A stretch of DNA of 64,000 nt from assembly GCA_949318235.1 (NCBI GenBank), contig OX439134.1:24314662-24378661 (forward strand), written 5' to 3'. Positions within the stretch are counted from its first letter, which is position 1; every line of letters begins with the position of its first letter. This document shows positions 1 through 9,380 of the stretch, piece after piece. The position numbers were made by a program, and so were the translations under genes. The stretch comes from Ecdyonurus torrentis. Its lineage: Eukaryota; Arthropoda; Insecta; Ephemeroptera; Heptageniidae. Under the pieces are notes generated by a model that saw only the letters and a list, made by a program, of their open reading frames with translations, was not told the origin of the DNA and ran no database searches.

Positions 1-1483
1 GACGTAACTTATCGACTTCATTAAATACTAAAGTCAAGTTGATAGTCAGTGATGACGTCACATATATGCTTTATACACTACTAAGGACAAGTTATTAGTC
101 AGTGATGACGTCACTTATCTACTCTATACACTCCTAAAGTCAAGTTGATAATCAGTGATGACGTCACTTATCTACTTCATCAATAATAAAAAAAAGTCGG
201 AAGTCAGTGATGGCGTTACTTATCTACAACTTACATAACTTAAGTCAAGTTGATAGTCAGTGATGACGTCACATATCTACTTCATACACTACTAAAGTCA
301 AGATGATAGTCAGTGATGACGTCACATATCTACTTCATACACTACTAAAGACAAATTAAAAGTCAGTGATGCCGTCACTTATCTACTTCATACAGAACAA
401 AACTCAAATTGATAGTCAGTGATGACGTCACTTTTCTACTTCATACACTACTAAAGTCAAATTGATATTCAGTGATGACGATGCATTTCTACTTCATATA
501 CTACTAAAGTCAAGTTGATAGTGATGACGTCACATATCTACTTCATACACTACTAAAGTCAAGATGATAGTCAGTGATGACGTCACATATCTACTTCATA
601 CACTACTAAAGACAAATTAAAAGTCAGTGATGACGTCGCTTATCTACTTCATACAGAACAAAACTCAAATTGATAGTCAGTGATGACGTCACTTTTCTAC
701 TTCATACACTACTAAAGTCAAATTGATATTCAGTGATGACGATGCATTTCTACTTCATATACTACTAAAGTCAAGTTGATATTCAGTGATGACGATGCAT
801 TTCTACTTCATATACTACTAAAGTCAAGTTGATAGTGATTGCGTCACTTATCTACTTCATATACCACTAAAGTTAAGTTGATAGTCAGTGATGACTTCAC
901 TTATCTTTTCTATACACTACTAAAGTCAAGTTGATAGTCAGTGATGGCGTAACTTATCTCCTTCATAAACTACTAAAGTCAAGATGATAGTCAGTGATAA
1001 CGTCATATATGGATTTCATACACTACTAAAGTCAAGTTTAAAAACAATTATGACATAACTTATCGACTTCATATAATACTAAAGTTAAGTTGATAGTCAG
1101 TGATGACGTCACATATCTGCTTCATACGCTACTAAATACTAGTTGATAGTTAGTGATAACGTCACTTATCTACTTTATACACAACTAAAGTCAAGATGAT
1201 AGTTAGTGATGACTTCACATATCTACTTCATACACAACTAAAGTCAAGTTAATAGTCAGTAATGACGTCACTTATTTACTTCATACATTACTGCAGTTAA
1301 ATTGATAGTCAGTGATTACGTCACATATCTACTTCATACACAACTAAAGTCAAGTTGATAGTCAATGATAAAGTCACTTATCTACTTCATACAACACCAA
1401 AATCAAGTTGGTAGTCAGTGATGGCGTCACTTATCTACTTCATAAACTACTAAAATCAAAATAGTAGTCATTGATGGCGTCAC
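1..1483. repeat. Satellite A array, block 1 (53-bp monomers, left-truncated)
   Basis: Tandem monomers of 53 bp. Each reads, in order, a CTTCATACACTACTAAAG segment, a TCAAGTTGATAGTCAGTGA segment, then TGACGTCAC and a TTATCTA or ATATCTA link. The period was measured directly, with equivalent bases at 244, 297 and 350. The block starts inside a larger unit: its first bases match 3740, 7212, 22831, 43358 and 47093. It is 53 bp longer than its counterpart 43358-44787, because one monomer carrying GATGCATTTCTACTTC is doubled (about 741 and 794). A 261-bp local duplication (about 480 and 741) is also present. No gene is seen. Confidence 0.95.
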
Positions 1484-2543
1484 GAATTTTGATAATATCT
1501 CAGAAACTAATAATGCTACAGACTTGCGGTTTAAAATGAAATGCATCTCTTTGAATTGTCTTATGAAAAGGTTATTACACTTTAGTTGCAAAAAATAAAA
1601 CTTTCTTAATTTTTTAAAATTTAGTATTTTCTTACCGAAGTCTATAGCATTGTAGCCTATATGAAGAAGAAAAAAGTTTGTAACTCGAGTTCTAATTGAA
1701 ATGGAAAGTTGTGGTTTTGAAATAAAGTGATGCAAAACGCTCTATAGTACTAAATTCACCTTTAGAAACAAAATTGAGAAAAATAATTTTTCCATAAAAA
1801 TTGTGTTTTTCAGATTCTGAAAACGAATTTTGATGATATCTCAGAAACAAATAATGCTAGAGACTTACGGTTTGAACTGAAATGTATCACTTTGAAATGT
1901 CTTATGAAAAGTTTATTACACTTTAGTCGCAAAAAATAAAACTTTCTCAGTTTTTGAGAATTTTCGTATTTTCTTAGCGAAGTCTATAGCATTGTAGCCC
2001 ATATGAAGAAGAAAAAAGTTTGTAACTCTAGTTCTAATTAAGATGGATAGTTGCGGTTTTGAAATAAAGTGATGCAAAACGCTCTATAGTACTAAATTCA
2101 CCTCTAGAAACAAAATTGAGAAAAATAATTTTTCAAAAAAAATTGTGTTTTTCAGATTCTGAAAACGATTTTTGATGATATCTCAGAAACTAATAATGCT
2201 ACAGACTTACGGTTTGAACTGAAATGTATCACTTTGAAATGTCTTATGAAAAAATTATTACACTTTAGTCGCAAAAAATAAAACTTTCTCAGTTTTTGAA
2301 AATTTTTGTATTTTCTTATCGAAGTCTACAGCATTGTAGCCCATATGAAGAAAAAAAAGTTTGTAACTCGAGTTCTAATTTAGATGGAAAGCTGCGGTTT
2401 TGAAATAAAGTGATGAAAAACGCACTATAGTACTAAATTCACCTCTAGAAACAAAATTGAACAAATAATTTTTAAAAAAAAATTGTGTTTTTCAGATTCT
2501 GAAAACGAATTTTGATGATATCTCAGAAACAAATAATGCTACA
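1484..2543. repeat. Satellite B block 1, 3 monomers of about 342 bp
   Basis: Length is 1060 bp, that is 3 x 342 plus 34. It begins at GAATTTTGATAATATCTC directly after the A sequence GGCGTCAC, and ends at AATAATGCTACA, where A resumes with TACACTACTAAAG. The first monomer carries the edge-type variants (TTGCGGTTTAAAATG, AAAAGGTTATTACAC, AGTTGC). The last carries another edge set (TTATCGAAGTCTACAGC, GAAAGCTGCGG, GATGAAAAACGCACT). A 102-codon open frame on the minus strand at 1427-1735 crosses the A/B junction and is judged fortuitous. Confidence 0.95.
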
Positions 2544-4904
2544 TACACTACTAAAGTCATGTTAATAGTCAGTGATGACGTCACATATCTACTACGTAAA
2601 CAACTAAAGTCAAGTTGATAGTTATTGATGACGTCACTTATCTACTGCTTCAATACTAAACTCAAGATGGAAGTCAGTGATGGCGTCACTTATCTATATC
2701 ATTCACCACAAAAGTCAAGATGATATTCAGTAATAACGTCACTTATCTACTTCATACACAACTAAAGTCAAGTTGATAGTCAGTGATGATGTCACTTATC
2801 TACTTCATTCACTACAAAAGTCAAGATGAAATTTAGTAATAACGTCACTTATCTACTCCATACAGAACTAAAGTCAATTCGATAATCAGTGATGACGTTA
2901 CTTATCTACTTCATACATTCCTAAAGTCAAGTTGATAGTCAGTGATGACGTCACATATCTACTACATATACAACTAAAGTCAGGTTGATAGTCAGTGATG
3001 ACGTCACTTATCTACTTCATCAATACAAAAATAAAGTTGGAAGTCAGTGATGGCGTCACTTATCTACTACATACATAACTAAAGTCAAGATGATAGTCAG
3101 TGATGACGTTACATATATGCTTCATACACTACTAAAGACAAGTTGATAGTCAGTAATGACGTCACTTATCTACTTTATACACAACTAAAGTCTAGATGAT
3201 AGTCAGTGATGAAGTCACATTTCTACTTAATAAACAACTAAAGTCAAGATAATAGTCAGTGATGACGTCACTTATCTACTCAATACACTACTAAAGTCAA
3301 GTTGATAGTCAGTGTTGACGTCACTTATCTATATCATTCACCACAAAAGTCAAGATGATATTCAGTAATAACGTCACTTATCTACTTCATACACAACTAA
3401 AGTCAAGTTGATAATCAGTGATGACGTCACTTCTCTACTTTATTTACTACTAAAGTCAAGTTGATAGTCAGAGATGACGTAACATATTTACTACGTAAAC
3501 AACTTTAGTCAAGTTGATAGTCAGTGATTACTTCACTTATCTACTTCATCAATACTAAAATCGAGATGGAAGTCAGTGATGGCATCACTTATCTACTACA
3601 TACATAACTTAAGTTTAGTTGATAGTCAGTAATGACGTCACTTATCTACTTCATACACTACTAATGTCAAGTTGATTAACAGTTATGACGTCACTTCTCT
3701 ACTTCATACACAACTAAAGTCAAGTTTAAAAACAATTGTGACGTAACTTATCGACTTCATTAAATACTAAAGTCAAGTTGATAGTCAGTGATGACGTCAC
3801 ATATATGCTTCATACACTACTAAGGACAAGTTATTAGTCAGTGATGACGTCACTTTTCTACTCTATACACTCCTAAAGTCAAGTTGATAATCAGTGATGA
3901 CGTCACTTATCTACTTCATCAATAATAAAATAAAGTCGGAAGTCAGTGATGGCGTTACTTATCTACAACTTACATAACTTAAGTCAAGTTGATAGTCAGT
4001 GATGACGTCACATATCTACTTCATACACTACTAAAGTCAAGATGATAGTCAGTGATGACGTCACATATCTACTTCATACACTACTAAAGACAAATTAAAA
4101 GTCAGTGATGCCGTCACTTATCTACTTCATACAGAACAAAACTCAAATTGATAGTCAGTGATGACGTCACTTTTCTACTTCATACACTACTAAAGTCAAA
4201 TTGATATTCAGTGATGACGATGCATTTCTACTTCATATACTACTAAAGTCAAGTTGATAGTGATGACGTCACATATCTACTTCATACACTACTAAAGTCA
4301 AGATGATAGTCAGTGATGACGTCACATATCTACTTCATACACTACTAAAGACAAATTAAAAGTCAGTGATGACGTCGCTTATCTACTTCATACAGAACAA
4401 AACTCAAATTGATAGTCAGTGATGACGTCACTTTTCTACTTCATACACTACTAAAGTCAAATTGATATTCAGTGATGACGATGCATTTCTACTTCATATA
4501 CTACTAAAGTCAAGTTGATATTCAGTGATGACGATGCATTTCTACTTCATATACTACTAAAGTCAAGTTGATAGTGATGACGTCACATATCTACTTCATA
4601 CACTACTAAAGTCAAGATGATAGTCAGTGATGACGTCACATATCTACTTCATACACTACTAAAGACAAATTAATAGTCAGTAATGACGTCACTTATTTAC
4701 TTCATACATTACTGAAGTTAAATTGATAGTCAGTGATTACGTCACATATCTACTTCATACACAACTAAAGTCAAGTTGATAGTCAATGATAAAGTCACTT
4801 ATCTACTTCATACAACACCAAAATCAAGTTGGTAGTTAGTGATGGCGTCACTTATCTACTTCATAAACTACTAAAATCAAAATAGTAGTCATTGATGGCG
4901 TCAC
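2544..4904. repeat. Satellite A block 2
   Basis: About 2361 bp of 53-bp monomers, most with an intact or one-base variant of TGACGTCA. It is a shortened relative of 42056-44787. The part before the GACGTAACTTATCGAC landmark (3740) is 106 bp shorter and the part after it is 265 bp shorter, which are 2 and 5 monomers. Such whole-monomer differences are what unequal exchange within the array would give. No gene or RNA is seen. Confidence 0.93.
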
Positions 4905-5962
4905 GAATTTTGATGATATCTCAGAAACTAATAATGCTACAGACTTGCGGTTTAAAATGAAATGCATCTCTTTGAATTGTCTTATGAAAAGGTTATTACA
5001 CTTTAGTTGCAAAAAATAAAACTTTCTTAATTTTTTAAATTTAGTATTTTCTTACCGAAGTCTATAGCATTGTAGCCTATATGAAGAAGAAAAAAGTTTG
5101 TAACTCGAGTTCTAATTGAGATGGAAATGTGTGGTTTTGAAATAAAGTGATGCAAAACGCTCTATAGTACTAAATTCACCTTTAGAAACAAAATTGAGAA
5201 AAATAATTTTTCCATAAAAATTGTGTTTTTCAGATTCTGAAAAAGATTTTTGATGATATCTCAAAAAAAAATAATGCTACAGACTTACGGTTTGAACTGA
5301 AATGTATCACTTTGAAATGTCTTATGAAAAGTTTATTACACTTTAGTCGCAAAAAATAAAACTTTCTCAGTTTTTGAGAATTTTCGTATTTTCTTAGCGA
5401 AGTCTATAGCATTGAAGCCCATATGAAGAAGAAAAAAGTTTGTAACTCTAGTTCTAATTAAGATGGATAGTTGCGGTTTTGAAATAAAGTGATGCAAAAC
5501 GCTCTATAGTACTAAATTCACATCTAGAAACAAAATTGAGAAAAATAATTTTTCCTAAAAAATTGTGTTTTTCAGATTCTGAAAACGATTTTTGATGATA
5601 TCTCAGAAACTAATAATGCTACAGACTTACGGTTTGAACTGAAATGTATCACTTTGAAATGTCTTATGAAAAAATTATTACACTTTAGTCGCAAAAAATA
5701 AAACTTTCTCAGTTTTTGAAAATTTTTGTATTTTCTTATCGAAGTCTACAGCATTGTAGCCCATATGAAGAAAAAAAGTTTGTAACTCGAGTTCTAATTT
5801 AGATGGAAAGCTGCGGTTTTGAAATAAAGTGATGAAAAACGCACTATAGTACTAAATTCACCTCTAGAAACAAAATTGAACAAATAATTTTTAAAAAAAA
5901 ATTGTGTTTTTCAGATTCTGAAAACGAATTTTGATGATATCTCAGAAACAAATAATTCTACA
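4905..5962. repeat. Satellite B block 2, 3 monomers
   Basis: Length is 1058 bp, 3 monomers plus 34 bp, with the same junctions as the other blocks. It shares variants such as GCATTGAAGCCC, TTTTTCCTAAAAAATTG and AATAATTCTAC with the blocks at 20525 and 44788. This identifies it as the first part of the composite unit that carries element C. Confidence 0.95.
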
Positions 5963-8073
5963 TAAACTACTAAAGTCATGTTAATAGTCAGTGATGACGT
6001 CACATATCTACTACGTAAACAACTAAAGTCAAGTTGATAGTTATTGATGACGTCACTTATCTACTGCTTCAATACTAAACTCAAGATGGAAGTCAGTGAT
6101 GGCGTCACTTATCTATATCATTCACCACAAAAGTCAAGATGATATTCAGTAATAACGTCACTTATCTACTTCATACACAACTAAAGTCAAGTTGATAATC
6201 AGTGATGACGTCACTTCTCTACTTCATTTACTACTAAAGTCAAGTTGATAGTCAGAGATGACGTAACATATTTACTACGTAAACAACTTACGTCAAGTTG
6301 ATAGTCAGTGATGATGTCACTTATCTACTTCATTCACTACAAAAGTCAAGATGAAATTTAGTAATAACGTCACTTATCTACTCCATACAGAACTAAAGTC
6401 AATTTGATAATCAGTGATGACGTTACTTATCTACTTCATACATTCCTAAAGTCAAGTTGATAGTCAGTGATGACGTCACATATCTACTACATATACAACT
6501 AAAGTCAGGTTGATAGTCAGTGATGACGTCACTTATCTACTTCATCAATACAAAAATAAAGTTGGAAGTCAGTGATGGCGTCACTTATCTACTACATACA
6601 TAACTAAAGTCAAGATGATAGTCAGTGATGACGTCACATATATGCTTCATACACTACTAAAGACAAGTTGATAGTCAGTAATGACGTCACTTATCTACTT
6701 TATACACAACTAAAGTCAAGATAATAGTCAGTGATGACGTCACTTATCTACTCAATACACTACTAAAGTCAAGTTGATAGTCAGTGTTGACGTCACTTAT
6801 CTATATCATTCACCACAAAAGTCAAGATGATATTCAGTAATAACGTCACTTATCTACTTCATACACAACTAAAGTCAAGTTGATAATCAGTGATGACGTC
6901 ACTTCTCTACTTTATTTACTACTAAAGTCAAGTTGATAGTCAGAGATGACGTAACATATTTACTACGTAAACAACTTTAGTCAAGTTGATAGTCAGTGAT
7001 GACTTCACTTATCTACTTCATCAATACTAAAATCGAGATGGAAGTCAGTGATGGCATCACTTATCTACTACATACATAACTTAAGTTTAGTTGATAGTCA
7101 GTAATTACGTCACTTATCTACTTCATACACTACTAATGTCAAGTTGATTAACAGTTATGACGTCACTTCTCTACTTCATACACAACTAAAGTCAAGTTTA
7201 AAAACAATTGTGACGTAACTTATCGACTTCATTAAATACTAAAGTCAAGTTGATAGTCAGTGATGACGTCACATATATGCTTCATACACTACTAAGGACA
7301 AGTTATTAGTCAGTGATGACGTCACTTATCTACTCTATACACTCCTAAAGTCAAGTTGATAGTCAGTGATGACGTCACTTATCTACTTCATACACTACTA
7401 AAGTCAAGATGATAGTCAGTGATGACGTCACATATCTACTTCATACACTACTAAAGACAAATTAAAAGTCAGTGATGACGTCGCTTATCTACTTCATACA
7501 GAACAAAACTCAAATTGATAGTCAGTGATGACGTCACTTTTCTACTTCATACACTACTAAAGTCAAATTGATATTCAGTGATGACGATGCATTTCTACTT
7601 CATATACTACTAAAGTCAAGTTGATAGTGATTGCGTCACTTATCTACTTCATATACCACTAAAGTCAAGTTGATAGTCAGTGATGACTTCACTTATCTTT
7701 TCCATACACTACTAAAGTCAAGTTGATAGTCAGTGATGGCGTAACTTATCTCCTTCATAAACTACTAAAGTCAAGATGATAGTCAGTGATAACGTCATAT
7801 ATGGACTTCATACACTACTAAAGTCAAGTTTAAAAACAATTATGACATAACTTATCGACTTCATATAATACTAAAGTCAAGTTGATAGTCAGTGATGACG
7901 TCACATATCTGCTTCATACGCTACTAAATACTAGTTGATTGTTAGTGATAACGTCACTTATCTACTTTATACACAACTAAAGTCAAGATGATAGTTAGTG
8001 ATGACGTCACATATCTACTTCATACACAACTTAAGTCAAGTTAATAGTCAGTGATGACGTCACTTATTTACTT
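5963..8073. repeat. Satellite A block 3, left of element C
   Basis: A block of 2111 bp of 53-bp monomers, the same length to within one base as 21582-23692 and 45845-47954. It ends at CTTATTTACTT, where element C interrupts an A monomer. The uninterrupted form of the target, CTTATTTACTTCATACATT, can be read in A monomers at about 1271-1289 and 20209-20227. Confidence 0.93.
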
Positions 8074-8103
8074 CACTCAAAAAAATAGTGCATTACTTTA
8101 GTT
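8074..8103 (+). repeat. Left terminal inverted repeat of element C
   Basis: Starts CACTC, followed by an A-run and the 17-base core AGTGCATTACTTTAGTT. It differs from the right end at positions 6, 12 and 13 only. The equivalents in the other copies are 23693-23722 and 47955-47984. Confidence 0.88.
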
Positions 8104-8311
8104 GTTTTTAATAACTAACTTTAGCTGCTAAACGTTTTTTCTGCATTAAATAAGTTGGCAATAATTTTGTGTTTAAAATAAGTTATTATTAATGTCTAAT
8201 CTCGCGCCCATCTAAAATAATTTTGCCGCGGTAACTAATTTAAAACACAACTTTACGAGCACTGCCGAATACTTGCGACAACATACGATACGGATAGTGA
8301 AAGAAAGCAAC

Positions 8312-8353
8312 ATGGCGAAGAAGAAGGAAGAATGCAAGCGAAGCGGCTCTTGA
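8312..8353 (+). other. Short open frame in element C, possible captured first exon
   Basis: An ATG in good context (AACATGG) opens a 13-residue frame, lysine- and glutamate-rich at its start (Met-Ala-Lys-Lys-Lys-Glu-Glu), and closes at TGA 8351. The surrounding DNA from about 8195 is richer in CpG than the satellite. It might be the start of a host gene picked up by the element, or chance. I do not recognise the peptide, and there is no clear splice donor before the stop. Confidence 0.22.
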
Positions 8354-8454
8354 AAAATTCACAAACTAATGGAATACACGGGAAGTAAACATGGCTTTAA
8401 TATAATAATTTTATGTGTAAGAATGCGTTTACTTTGTGGAACATTTTATTTTAG

Positions 8455-8570
8455 GTCCGGCGAAAGGAGGAAACGTAAAAATGAGAACTGACTATGTGAT
8501 GATGCCAGATGCCGGTATGTGCGTGGTGCAGACATGGCGGGTAAATGAGAAAAAATGTGGTCTTAAATGA
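8455..8570 (+). pseudogene. Exon-like segment inside element C, possible captured host exon
   Basis: A consensus 3' splice site (pyrimidine-rich TTTTATTTTAG ending at 8454) is followed by an open frame running in phase through ATG 8481 to the TGA at 8568. The part from the ATG is 29 residues, starting Met-Arg-Thr-Asp-Tyr-Val-Met-Met-Pro-Asp-Ala-Gly. Candidate splice donors lie at 8515 (GTATGT) and 8541 (GTAAAT). Acceptor, open frame and donors together resemble a captured coding exon. I do not recognise the protein. The same segment recurs at 24074-24189 and 48336-48451. Chance is possible because the frame is short. Confidence 0.3.
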
Positions 8571-8819
8571 AGGTATTTATCGTTTTAGGGTAGTTTGAAT
8601 GCCATACACACATTTAAAATGTAAATAAACGTTCATTTTAATTCATTATGTAAATGAAATTTAATTTCGTCTTTGTTATTTTCGTGTTTTCCGACCGGTA
8701 TAGACTGTCTGTCACGGTTATGCATGTGATTGAAAACTTGATATTATCGTATCATTGCTATATTTATTGTGAAAACGCGTAATATTTTGTGGATTGTAAT
8801 TATTATCGTGTATATTGCA

Positions 8820-9016
8820 TGCGAAGATGTGGGGAAAGAGAGAGAAGAATATAAAAAAACAAGTGTGCCGGTGTGCCGGGTTGAATTGTGTGCGTAAGAG
8901 AGAGAGGTGGCGGGACACGCTGGTCAGAGTGCAGTGCAGTGAGGCAGGCGGGCGCGAGAGCGAGCGAGACGAGCAAGAGCAGAGAAGCGAGCGCACGCAG
9001 CAGCGAAGGAGGGGAA
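8820..9016 (+). promoter_or_regulatory. GC-rich, GAGA-rich stretch in element C, possible captured promoter or 5' leader
   Basis: A purine-rich, CpG-rich stretch with GAGAGAGA at 8838-8845, GAGAGAGAG at 8898-8906 and dense GCGAGAGCGAGC-type sequence to about 8990. GAGA tracts are binding sites for GAGA factor at many insect promoters. The composition is very different from both satellites. A 72-codon plus-strand frame and a 92-codon minus-strand frame overlap here. They are mutually antisense, of low complexity, and not convincing as genes. The stretch recurs at 24439-24635 and 48701-48897. Confidence 0.25.
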
Positions 9017-9146
9017 AAATTAGTTACGCGTAATAACTAAACAAAAGTAACTTAAATTAGCTACTGTTAATAAAGTGCTAAAAGTGCATTATTTAAGTTA
9101 CCATTAATAGTTTATAAGTGTATATCTTAAATAAGTTAGTATTCGT

Positions 9147-9176
9147 AACTAAAGTAATGCACTTGTTTTTGGAGTG
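9147..9176 (-). repeat. Right terminal inverted repeat of element C
   Basis: Reverse complement of the left end with three mismatches; it finishes in GGAGTG, and satellite A resumes with TTCATACATTACTG. A direct copy of AGTGCATTA also occurs just inside it (about 9084). Equivalents are 24766-24795 and 49028-49057. Confidence 0.88.
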
Positions 9177-9380
9177 TTCATACATTACTGAAGTTAAATT
9201 GATAGTCAGTGATTACGTCACATATCTACTTCATACACAACTAAAGTCAAGTTAATAGTTAATAATAAAGTTACTTATCTACTTCATACAACACCAAAAT
9301 CAAGTTGGTAGTCAGTGATGGCGTCACTTATCTACTTCATAAACTACTAAAATTAAAATAGTAGTCATTGATGGCGTCAC
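9177..9380. repeat. Satellite A remnant right of element C
   Basis: A stretch of 204 bp, about four monomers, between element C and the next B block. It has the same length in all three composite units (24796-24999, 49058-49261). The monomers include degenerate sites such as GATTACGTCAC and AATAAAGTTAC, variants typical of the A monomers that border B. Confidence 0.92.

Larger units (their letters stand above)
8074..9176. mobile_element. Element C copy 1: 1103-bp non-autonomous DNA transposon
   Basis: A single-copy-type sequence interrupts satellite A. The ends form 30-bp inverted repeats matching at 27 of 30 positions (8074-8103 and 9147-9176), starting CACTC and sharing the perfect core AGTGCATTACTTTAGTT. 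Against the empty site, the flanks duplicate TT if the ends are CACTC/GAGTG, or TTCA if the left end is CTC. CACTC ends with a short duplication would fit the CACTA (CMC) group, but this is a tentative family call. Subterminal DNA holds many GTAACTAA, TAACTTA and AATAAGTTA motifs in both orientations, as expected of transposase-binding sites. No transposase is encoded. The interior contains exon-like DNA and a GC-rich GAGA stretch unlike the surroundings. Confidence 0.85.
4905..9380. repeat. Composite higher-order unit with element C, copy 1
   Basis: B(3)-A-C-A unit of 4476 bp. Its counterparts are 20525-24999 (4475 bp) and 44788-49261 (4474 bp), in the same order with nearly identical sequence. 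In all three the unit is followed by an unusually long B block (24, 13 and 16 monomers), so the duplicated segment is larger than the unit itself. Starts of the three copies lie 15620 and 24263 bp apart. Confidence 0.88.

Noticed and set aside
1..540. CRISPR-like appearance of regularly spaced short repeats
   Set aside because: The whole 53-bp unit is repeated, including the parts that would be spacers. There are no unique spacers, no cas genes, and the context is eukaryotic.
1427..1735. Recurring 102-codon minus-strand open frame (also at 9324, 24943, 34111, 37697, 41281, 49205, 57952 and 60810; longer form at 55435)
   Set aside because: It crosses the A/B junction and lies wholly in satellite. 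Its ends move with single-base variants in neighbouring monomers, most B monomers break it, and the product resembles no family I recognise. Its recurrence follows from the repeat.
8718..8996. 92-codon minus-strand frame in element C (also at 24337 and 48599)
   Set aside because: Low-complexity Ser/Arg/Leu product antisense to a GAGA-rich tract, with no recognisable domain. It overlaps another frame on the opposite strand.
8815..9033. 72-codon plus-strand frame in element C (also at 24434 and 48696)
   Set aside because: Arg/Glu-rich product explained by the GAGCGAGACGAGCA purine tract. No domain, and no support as a gene.
8074..9176. Element C as three independent insertions in a target hotspot
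   Set aside because: Insertion site, flanking block lengths and sequence are the same in all three, so segmental copying is simpler.
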